In this document: one piece after another, positions 56,130 to 64,000 of the stretch
How the letters are laid out: every line of letters begins with the position of its first letter
How positions within the stretch are numbered: position 1 is the stretch's first letter
Position numbers and translations under genes: made by a program
Notes under the pieces: model-generated
What the model saw: only the letters and a program-made list of their open reading frames with translations
Told to the model about the DNA's origin: nothing
Database searches by the model: none
Assembly: GCA_027579435.1 (NCBI GenBank)
Contig: JANBPK010000001.1
Span: 1 to 64,000 of the forward strand
Source: Candolleomyces eurysporus
Lineage: Eukaryota > Basidiomycota > Agaricomycetes > Agaricales > Psathyrellaceae
Length of the DNA stretch: 64,000 nt
Direction: 5' to 3'

Positions 56130-58329
56130 ATGGCGTTTCACCGGGTACAACAACTCCACGATCTTCTTGTGTCTCCTAATACGCTGGTGGACATAGCGCT
56201 ACTTGGGGACAACCCGACCATCTGGTTGCGGCTGAATACCAACCACCTCGATGTGATTGTGTCTCAGCACCCTGAAATCACCAAAAGCTTCCGTTCTGAC
56301 TTCCTCGAGGGGACCTTGTTTCCGGTACGGCTCCAATCAGGAGCGTCTTTACTTCCTATTCTCAACGACTTCAAGAGGCTCCAGATGTTCACGATGTTTT
56401 TCCTGTTGTGTCGGCCTGCAGACGAGAGGCATGTATCCCTGCGCCTTCGCTCCATGCTTCTGGTGATATGACACCAATTGAATAGCACACTGAAGGAATT
56501 CTGCACCGGACTTACCGAGTTGTCCCCTCTACCCTTGGTTGAGAAGCTAGCATCTTTCCTGGATGTGAAATCACATCTCTGTCGCCACATTTCTTCCACA
56601 AGACCCGTCAGTGCCTTTTTGTCGACACATACATCTTAGCTTGCTAATAGCATTACCCACAGCAAGGCTATCCCATCAGAGCCTGGGCAGAGGAAATCAT
56701 GCAACACGATATCGTTCACATCGGAGCCTGCGTACTGCAGTGCCTTGCAACCGAGGAAGGGCGGGAAGCTTTCCTTCAGGAAAAGCAACTACCTTCCATC
56801 GACCAGAACCTCATAGATTTGGTACAAGGGGTGAGTACTTTCGGAGCCCCCAGTCCCTTTCGATCAAGCGTCCATTTGATATAATTCGAACAGCTCCTAG
56901 ATTTCCCAATTTTGGGTCCTGTGCATGGTAGATTGCTCCGTGCACTTCTGAAGTTATCAAAGCGGACGGGATTGTTTCCCAGATCACTATGCTACTACAC
57001 TCTAGATGAATATGAGAGCATGCCTGTCGGTGCTGGGGGATTTTCCGACGTTTACATAGGCAAGCTGCATGGCCAGCCTGTGGCAGTCAAAGTGATGCGG
57101 AAACTCAGCAGAATGTCGACAATGGGCTTGATGAAAGTGTGTCCTTCAAGTCGAAAGAGTTTGTCTCGGAACTGGTGCTAATGACGTCTTGCTACGATAG
57201 AAGTTCAGCCAGGAAGCTATATTATGGAACCACATTAACCATCCAAATATCCTTCCCTTTTATGGGGTCTATCTGATCCCTGACGGACGGGGCCCGCACC
57301 GCATCTCATTACTCTCCCCGTGGATGGAGAACGGGAATGTGATAGAGTACGTAAAGGCAAATCCAAACATAGACAGAGAAAATTTGGTGAGCCTGAATGC
57401 CTGGCCTTTCTCAGCACATCCGTGATTGCCCAAATGTGTAGATTCTAGACGTGGCGCATGGGCTTGAATATCTCCATTCGTTCTCCCCTCCAATTGTTCA
57501 CGGGGATCTCAAAGGGGTACGTCAAACTCTAACAGCGCGCTGCACTGACCGGTCACCTACGCTTTCTCAATTCGTCCCTCTTAGGATAACATACTCGTTT
57601 CCCCCTCTGGACGAGCCTGCCTCGGGGACTTTGGCCTTGGTAGACTACTCCAAGACAAACAATGGCTGCCTGTCAGCTCCTCCGTGTCAACGCTGCTCGG
57701 CGCTCAATTGTACCTAGCTCCTGAACTTCTAGACGAGCCTGACCTGGAAACAGGTGCGTGCAAGCTACACCATTGGAATCCCATGGTCTTGACACCGCGC
57801 ACTGGTATGACGACAACTGACTCGTCTAGGTAGAGGGGTGAGTAAGTCCTTGCACACTGACATGTATTCATTCGGATGCGTCTGTTTTGAGGTATACACC
57901 GAGTCTCTTCTCTGCGTACGACGTCGACACTATTCTAAAAACGTTATCTTTACCGCTTTACGGACGCAGGTTTACACGGGATACCCCAGGTTCTCTGAAA
58001 TAGTCTCCCCAATTCGGCGCCTATCGGCCGTTACGACAAACAGTCCTTGTCCTCGCCCAAAACTCATGAAGAACGACACACTCTGGGAGAAGGTCAAAAA
58101 ATGCTGGGACACCGTTCCAGAGAACCGGCCACTTATTTCCGAATTTACTGCTTCACTCCGGCAAAGGGTTTCACGAGACAGTGGGACGCCGGAAGGCTCC
58201 TTCGACAAGGAATGGGATTGTAGTATCGCCCCCAAAATCCGGTCCAAGACGTTCGACATAGTTGAGCAGACTGACAGCTTGCCGAGCCATGTTATTGCGC
58301 CTGTAGGCAGAGGTGTGTCCCGTACTTAA
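56130..58329 (+). CDS. TKL-like protein kinase
   Basis: Start MAFHRVQQLHDLLVSPN is provisional. An N-terminal region of about 200 helical residues precedes the kinase domain. About ten exons give: G-loop VGAGGFSDVYIG, ATP lysine VAVKVMRK, helix C glutamate FSQEAILWNHINHPNILPFY, catalytic loop VHGDLKGDNIL (HGD instead of HRD, as is common in mushroom TKL kinases), LGDFGL, LYLAPELL, TDMYSFGCVCFE and the C-lobe tryptophan CWDTVPENRP. All catalytic residues are present. A TGA at 56470 in an otherwise continuous frame is best explained by an intron of about 81 bases, though a nonsense change cannot be ruled out. The stop at 58327-58329 may be bypassed by a very short intron. GTPase 4 follows 177 bases downstream on the same strand. 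Confidence 0.83.
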
Positions 58330-58506
58330 GCGCCCTCCCATAGATTTTGAGAAATTTGCCGTCCAGACACTGGCCAAGCCGACTCTTCTCTAAGGACTTT
58401 CAAGCATCACCGTGGATCTCCTCCTACGACGGACGTGAAGACTGTTGGCATCGCACGGTAGCCGTCATTATTCCTCTTTCCCTTTCACAAGATCAGATCG
58501 GACTAA

Positions 58507-59572
58507 ATGGCTCGCAGCACATTGGACAAGACGTCAATTTTGCAGGAGGGCGACGTGTTTATTCTGTGAGTGAAACTTACACCATTATGCGTGCCGCCTA
58601 GTTCTGACAGGGATTTCGACCCTTTACCAGCGTTGTGGGAGCCCCGCTATCAGGGAAAAGCACGGTACGTTTCCGAATCCCAAATAAACAAAAATACGCC
58701 TGACCGGGTCCTTGCTAGTTCATCAACAACTGCTTCTCCAACCCTGACCTCGCTCCAGTGCACCACCAGCTATTCCCTCCGTCTCACGAGGTAGCAGGGT
58801 ATTTCCAGCTGCACAGTGACGCCAGCACAGCCTGTGGGGAAGGCAGACGCCTCGTCCTGATCGACACACCTGGCCTATTCTCTTGGAGGAGCGACGACCT
58901 GGGCATAGTCAAAGACATCGTAGATTTACTGTTGAAAGCGTACGTGGTGTCACCGGACCCTATCCTGCCCCATCGCTCATTCCACACGATCCTACCAGTC
59001 ACGCCCACCAAAAGACGATCCGCATTCTTTACCTCCACGACATATCCTCCCCCAGGATGTCCGTAGACGTCCTCATGTCGTTGTCCATCCTCAAAGCGCT
59101 CTGCGGAAAAGTGGGGTGGAAGCATGTCTGGTTGGCGACGACTCAGTGGACCTTCATCCCCACAGGTCAAGATGGAAACAACCATGCAGTCGAACAAGCA
59201 TCAAAAGGCCTCGAAGAAAGGGAAGCCCATTTAAAAGCCGTGTACTGGAAAGAGTGCTTGGAAGGAGGGGCCCACTGCCGACGCATCCAAGGCCATTCCA
59301 GCGAAAGGGCACTTATTGGGGATATCCTCACATCTTTGGACGATATAGACGACAACTTTGTCGGATTCGCAATCCAGAAGGAGCTGCAACAGGACCGGCT
59401 AGCGTTCCCCAATACAGAGACAGGGAAGGCCATGAAAAGCTGCTTAATGAGGGCGTTGGAAGAGGAAATCAAGTCAGGAGGGGATAGGGAGAGGATTGAG
59501 GTGCTCAAGCGGCAGCATCAGGAACTCACTAAGACCGCGCAGCCGAAACGTCGGTTTGCAAGGAAACAGTAG
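58507..59572 (+). CDS. AIG1-like GTPase 4 with atypical P-loop
   Basis: Four exons: start MARSTLDKTSILQEGDVFIL, intron 58566-58630, then VVGAPLSGKST, intron 58665-58718, FINNCFSNPDLAPVHHQL, LVLIDTPGLFSWRSDD, a third intron, and IRILYLHDISSPRMSVD. G1 is GAPLSGKST against GPTGVGKST in the paralogues. The switch motif SCT is replaced by STACGEGRR, and the G4 position reads VWLATTQWTFI. A helical end (KELQQDRLAFPNTETGKAM, then basic QPKRRFARKQ) is retained. It is the most diverged of the five GTPases. Orientation and spacing suggest it travels with the kinase; no fusion is supported because a stop and a new start with its own intron pattern intervene. Confidence 0.8.
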
Positions 59573-59859
59573 ACGTACTTAGTATTACAGATCTAGTCGT
59601 ACATTATTGGTCCACCTGTCATACATGCACCACACCCATGTATCCTATTCAGCGGGTAACAGTAGCAGTTAGAGAGATCCAATCACCAGCGGTGGAGATG
59701 TGACTTGTATACCACCCCATGTTTGGGGTATGTGTGGATTGCTGCAACCCCACGATTAGTGAAAGAACACTCATGCCGACGCATTCCAGGTCTGACACCG
59801 ATAACATGGACAGAACCTGGACCATGGATGGAGGATACGACACAGCGTACGCGGGACGC

Positions 59860-60993
59860 TCAAGCATACTGTACAAATAAGGTCAGAATCATGAGGACAA
59901 GATCAAAGGGAAGAACGTACTCTCGTGAAGGTACCCATCGTCATAAATGTCTCCTTCCGCGCGGGCTTGCCATCTCCATAGAGACTCTTCACCGCCGCGC
60001 TCATCCCAGCTTTCCGCTTCGCTTCCTCCTCCGCCAGACCTTGAATCACAGCTTTGCTCGCTGTCCCTATGGCAGGGTTAATCGAAGGTTGAGGTGTCGA
60101 TGACGCTTGTTTCTTCTTCGACGGAAGTTCTGCCGCGGCGTCGTCCTCAAGCTGTTTCCGCTTCTTGCCTTTCTTCTTCGAAGGCTCCAGAGCACGCCGC
60201 TGTTCCATGGCCGCTCGCAATGTCTGCTCCTCCTCGGGTGATGCGTTGAGAGGGATAACGTCGGCTATCCGTGAATATTTTGTCCCGCACTGCGGGCAAA
60301 GGTCCAAAGATTCTTCAGCAGGCGGTGTTGGTGAGTCACCTCCGCTCTCTGACTGCTTCTCTCTATCCTTCGAAGCACCTGCGACGGTTCGAAGGCCAGC
60401 TTGAGAGAAGACGCATCCGCAGGTGTAGATATAAACAAAGGGTTGGACGCCGTTCATTTCCTTCTGTGTGAGAGAGCAGACGAAGGATGCACGGTTTTCG
60501 TCGTCGTCGTTGCCGTTGCTCAGTGCACTGTTTGGAGTGAGCTTCAAAGGTTTGACGTCCTAAACGAAAGCAGGTTAATATGTTGGACACTATGAATGCC
60601 GGTGAAGACTATTTACACACCTTGAGTGAACGTATATGTCCACAAATCTCCTCCCCGTCTCCGTACGCCGATTTATCCAGGAGATACTCGATAATTGCAT
60701 CCTTGTTGTACAGTTTGCCTAATAGACATGATACAACAGGTTCCTGGAGACGTTTCTATNAAAAAAGGGGTTTAGAAGCGTGCTTTTACTGAAGATATCG
60801 ACCAAATATCACCTTGGAGAGAGCGCAGTAGAACCAGCGGGCTTTGGTCTGATTGGCCTTGTCAGCTTGTTCAGCCTGTCAATTGTCGTTCTTTTAGCTT
60901 CACGTCCCATCACATAGAACTGAACATACATACCTTAGCCTTTGTCTTCACCAAATCTCTGCGGTCAGGGATACTTCCACCGTCATTCCCCAT
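59860..60993 (-). CDS. RTF2: Replication termination factor 2 (RTF2-type RING protein)
   Basis: Nuclear protein with a degenerate RING/U-box that stabilises stalled forks at replication barriers in fission yeast and affects splicing. Start MGNDGGSIPDRRDLVKTKAK at 60993. Exons read AEQADKANQTKARWFYCALS, KRLQEPVVSCLLGKLYNKDA, IIEYLLDKSAYGDGEEICGH and LKLTPNSALS, then FVCSLTQKEMNG, YIYTCGCVFSQAGLR and LCPQCGTKYSRIADVIPLN. The Lys-rich tail holds KKKGKKRKQLED and KKKQASS and ends after ETFMTMGTFTR with a two-codon last exon. The N at 60760 lies in an intron. It diverges from UTP18 with 194 bases between start codons. Confidence 0.92.
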
Positions 60994-61187
60994 GATTATC
61001 GAGCCGGAGGACGAAGAGGTGGTGGTTTGAGGTCAAGAGAGGTTTAGTCCGCCCGAGGGACCACCCATCAATATTGCTGCTGAGTCAGCATTTGATTGTG
61101 CCCGGCCTCTCGATTTTGGTTTCTACAGCCAATCTACGATCTTCTCCCCCTCCTCCTCCTCGTCCCCTTGTCTTTAGCGGCTTTGCC
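60994..61187. promoter_or_regulatory. Shared divergent promoter of RTF2 and UTP18
   Basis: Only 194 bases separate the two start codons. A TGAGTCA site at 61081-61087 lies within GCTGAGTCAGC, a longer palindrome, and a CT-rich stretch precedes the UTP18 start. Joint control is inferred from the geometry. Confidence 0.5.
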
Positions 61188-63396
61188 ATGGTAAGGCACG
61201 CGAAAAAGAGGCAGAAGACCTCGAAGACGACGTACCACAATGTACCAGATAAATCCTCAAGGCTCGAGCTCTTGCTAGACGACTCGACAAAAGATGATGA
61301 AGAAAGACGCTTGGAGAGTGCGCTATTTGGCATAGAATATAATCCTGGTGGGAGTAGAAAAGGGAAGGGGAAGGCTATTGAGTTTGACGATGAAGACGAA
61401 GATTCACTGCCTCAGGACGACGGAGGAAGAGCTTTGGCTCATCTGCAGGACGAAGACGTAAGCCATTGAATTCGATTTTATCCTAGTATTTCTGGCCTGA
61501 AAAAGAGTAGCTATTCTTTGTGGACGACGGTGCAGACGAAGACGCCCCCATCATCACCGGGGACGATTCAGAGCCTTCAGCTTCTGATAGCGAAGGGGAC
61601 GATAACGATTCAGAGTCCGAGGAGGACGAGCCTCGCTCATCAAAAACCGACTCGACACTCTTTTCCAAACTCAAATCTTCCACAAAGCCAGCTGCGTGGA
61701 CGGATGCAGACGACGCAAATACGTCCCAAAGGGTCTCACTGCTCAAAGGCCATTCTCGGCTGCGAAAGCTGCGGCAGACTGTAGACGAAGATAAAATCGG
61801 CACTCTTGAATATGAAACCCGTCTTCGCCGCCAATTCGAAAAAATCAACCCGGAACCAGAATGGGCAAAGAAAGCCAAGAGTGCGGTCAAAGCTNAAAAA
61901 ACTGGACCTGCTAAGCGAAGCTCCGGATGCTGAAGAGACCGAAGAGACCGTTTCGACAAATCGGGTGTTTGCACGTTCCAGGAGGGCCACACGCAATGGG
62001 GAGGTGAAACTACCGAGGGACACTCTATCCATCGAACGGCTGCGCGACGTTAATCAAGAAACCAAAAACTCGGGAAGTGGAGAAGTTCGTGTCCTGACAT
62101 TTCATCCCAACCCTTCCGTTTCCATCCTTTGTGCTGCAAGTGCCGATCGTCGAATTCGACTATTCAATGCAAGTTTGGTTTATTGCGTTACAGATCACCC
62201 GCAAATAAATTAACTGAAACCTTTAAAACAGGTCGATGGGCACCTCTCTCCATTATTGACGACTATTCATTTCCCCAACCTCCCATTGACCTCCTCAACT
62301 GCGGCGCTCTTCCACCCCTCAGGGCAGTCGCTACTTGTTTCGGGACCACGACCATTTTTTTACACCTACGACCTTCAAAGCGGTATTTCAACGCAGCATG
62401 CACGCGGTTTATGGGGTACAACTTTCAACAGCCTCACGGATGGAACCTCAATCGTCCAGCAGCGCACGCGAAAACGTGGCGGTGGCTCCCAGAATGACGT
62501 AGGAAGAGAAGACGCCGAGGCGCTATCCCTAACTTCGTTTAGCCCACACGGAGATCTGCTTGCTGTCGCTGGAAGGGGTGGATACGTCCATCTTGTAGAT
62601 TGGAAGAGTGGAGCAGGCCAGGTGATTGGAAGCTTGAAATGCTCAGGATCCGCAGGGAGTGCTGGGGCTGGAGGAATTCACGGGATGTGGTGGGTACCAC
62701 CCACGTTGTCGGATGGTGCTTTAGGGGGTAATAGGGCTGCAGCTGGTTCGTTGTCCAACTCGAGGCTGGCTGTGCTTAGCGGCGACTCCGAGGTGTACAT
62801 CTGGGATGTGGCACAGCGAAAGTGCGTTGAGCGGTGGCAAGACGAGGGAGGGTTTAGGGGTGCCGCTGGTACTCTCGCCGGAACTACGCAGGGTTCAGGG
62901 TATTTGGCTATCGGGTGCGTCTCGTTCCACGTTACATCTCTATGTTTTATGCTTATTGACTTGGTTTATTCATTTTGCCCTGAAGCTCAAACACTGGATA
63001 CGTGAACGTGTACGGACCCGACTCGTATAGTTGGAGTAACGAGAGCACCGCTCGTTTCAAACCTTTGAAGGCCATCGCCAACTTGACCACCCCGATATCT
63101 TTGGCCCGATTTAACCACGATGCACAACTGCTGGTAATCGCGAGTAAATTCAGGAGAGACGCGATGCGAATGGTACGATTCTTTTTGNAAAAAAATCTTT
63201 CTTCTCTTACGTCTAACACGTTGCGACCCAGATCCACCTGCCATCCCTGACCGTTTTTTCAAATTGGCCCACATCGGGTACCCCGCTGGGGCATGTAACT
63301 GCCGTTGACTTCTCAGCGCAGAGCGAGTACGCAGTTATAGGTAATACTCGGGGACGCATTCTCCTCTTCCACCTTAAGGACTACAGTGTATGGTAG
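61188..63396 (+). CDS. UTP18: U3 snoRNP / SSU processome WD40 protein UTP18
   Basis: Nucleolar WD40 protein needed for 18S rRNA processing. Start MVRHAKKRQKTSKTTYHNVP at 61188; an acidic N-terminus (FDDEDEDSLPQDD, SEGDDNDSESEEDEP) precedes the propeller. Landmarks: LKGHSRLRKLRQ, GEVRVLTFHPNPSVSILCAA, DRRIRLFN, GHLSPLLTTIHFPNLP, SGPRPFFYTYDLQSG, LTSFSPHGDLLAVAGRGGYV, LSGDSEVYIWDVAQRKCV, GYVNVYGPDSYSW, ISLARFNHDAQLLVIASKF and the end ILLFHLKDYSVW. The N at 61895 before six A breaks the frame between KSAVKA and KKLDLLSEA; both sides are UTP18, so it is probably an error. The N at 63188 is in an intron. The intron after LFN has a canonical GC donor (AAT then GCAAGT). Confidence 0.93.
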
Positions 63397-64000
63397 CGGG
63401 GAGGGGCAAGATGATCGGTGAACTTAATGCTATTTACACTCTGAAACGTCAAAATGCCACAACCTTACGGTGTTCCCATCTCTGGGTAACGCTTCCCAAA
63501 AATATGGGCTCGTGTTACGAGCTCGTGTTCACCTCGTGCTCAGGCTACGCTTCTCAGCCAATTGACGGTCCGAATTTTCGGTATACATAGGATCGCAAGG
63601 TTGGGGTCGGTCCAATTTCTCTCCCTCAAGATTCTCTCCATCATAATTTCTGCTTTGCAATGGCCACAGGTGGGTGATTTTTGTTATCCGGCGTTTATAA
63701 GCCCAGCAGTCGTTCGGAGAATAGACGCCCACAAGCTGTCCAGAACGTTCCCATCAGGATATTCACACGGGCTATATTTCTGTAATTCGTCCTAACGATG
63801 GTTCATCTCTAGTAAAGCATCTTATGTCGCATGTCTTCTCCTCCTTTTGGCAACGAATCCTTGGACGGTTTCAAACAGATTCAACTCAACTACAACAGGA
63901 AGACTGGTTGGGGGATGAGTTCGTTATTGTGTACGGTGGCCCGGCCTCGCTCTTGGGATGACGCAGTGACTCAAACATGGGACTAGGATCATGGGCCCAA
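63397..64000. other. Right edge, no supported gene
   Basis: UTP18 3' flank followed by about 600 bases with short frames only. A plus-strand Met at 63831 opens 52 codons (MSSPPFGNESLDGFKQIQ) that could be the first exon of a gene continuing beyond the window, but nothing identifies it. Confidence 0.35.

Noticed and set aside
56130..59572. Kinase-GTPase fusion protein
   Set aside because: Stops lie at 58327 and 58391 and the GTPase has its own start followed by an intron; joining would need a 31-base intron and still meets a stop.

Overview
The window is nuclear DNA of a filamentous basidiomycete, most likely an Agaricomycete. Genes are split by many introns of about 50-80 bases with GT-AG (occasionally GC-AG) ends. 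The gene families are typical of mushrooms: NACHT/WD40 STAND proteins, a seven-helix membrane protein of a lineage-restricted type, TKL-like kinases, AIG1-like GTPases and a membrane-anchored glutaminase. All assignments come from reading translated exons by eye; splice sites were inferred from GT/AG signals, reading frame and comparison between paralogues inside the window.

Region 1 (1-17.1 kb) is a STAND (NLR-like) neighbourhood. A NACHT-WD40 gene runs off the left edge (1-3374, minus). Two close NACHT paralogues face each other (5157-8313 plus; 13113-16107 minus). Between them are a branched-chain aminotransferase (9020-10671 plus) and a membrane-anchored short-chain dehydrogenase (10915-12078 minus). 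An orphan copy of the NACHT 3' exons (12527-12990) and a decayed dehydrogenase copy (16405-17090) mark duplication breakpoints.

Region 2 (18.1-34.4 kb) is mostly conserved sequence: a seven-helix membrane protein, a GtaA-type glutaminase with a C-terminal membrane anchor, the N-end-rule ligase UBR1, and thymidylate kinase.

Region 3 (34.6-59.6 kb) is an expanding accessory cluster. It holds four C2H2 zinc-finger genes plus one pseudogene, and five AIG1-like GTPase genes. A TKL-like kinase sits directly upstream of the fifth GTPase. Tandem duplications carried along pieces of UBR1 and thymidylate kinase and a shared upstream module. The zinc fingers have the C-x2-C-x12-H-x4/5-H spacing seen in U1/JAZ-type fingers, which often bind RNA. 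A two-gene unit (GTPase upstream, zinc finger downstream) is repeated in tandem, with the second zinc-finger copy dead. Mediator subunit MED21 and a previously easy-to-miss five-exon gene for a roughly 99-residue membrane protein (55199-55714) are embedded here.

Region 4 (59.8-63.4 kb) is housekeeping: RTF2 and UTP18, divergent from a 194-base shared promoter.

The assembly contains 13 single N calls. Twelve stand immediately before a homopolymer of 5-8 bases, and six coincide with a reading-frame break in an otherwise intact gene. Those breaks should be read as sequence uncertainty, not as biology. The best candidate for an undescribed system is the GTPase/zinc-finger/kinase cluster next to STAND genes, which resembles a fungal recognition or incompatibility island; that functional reading is inference.
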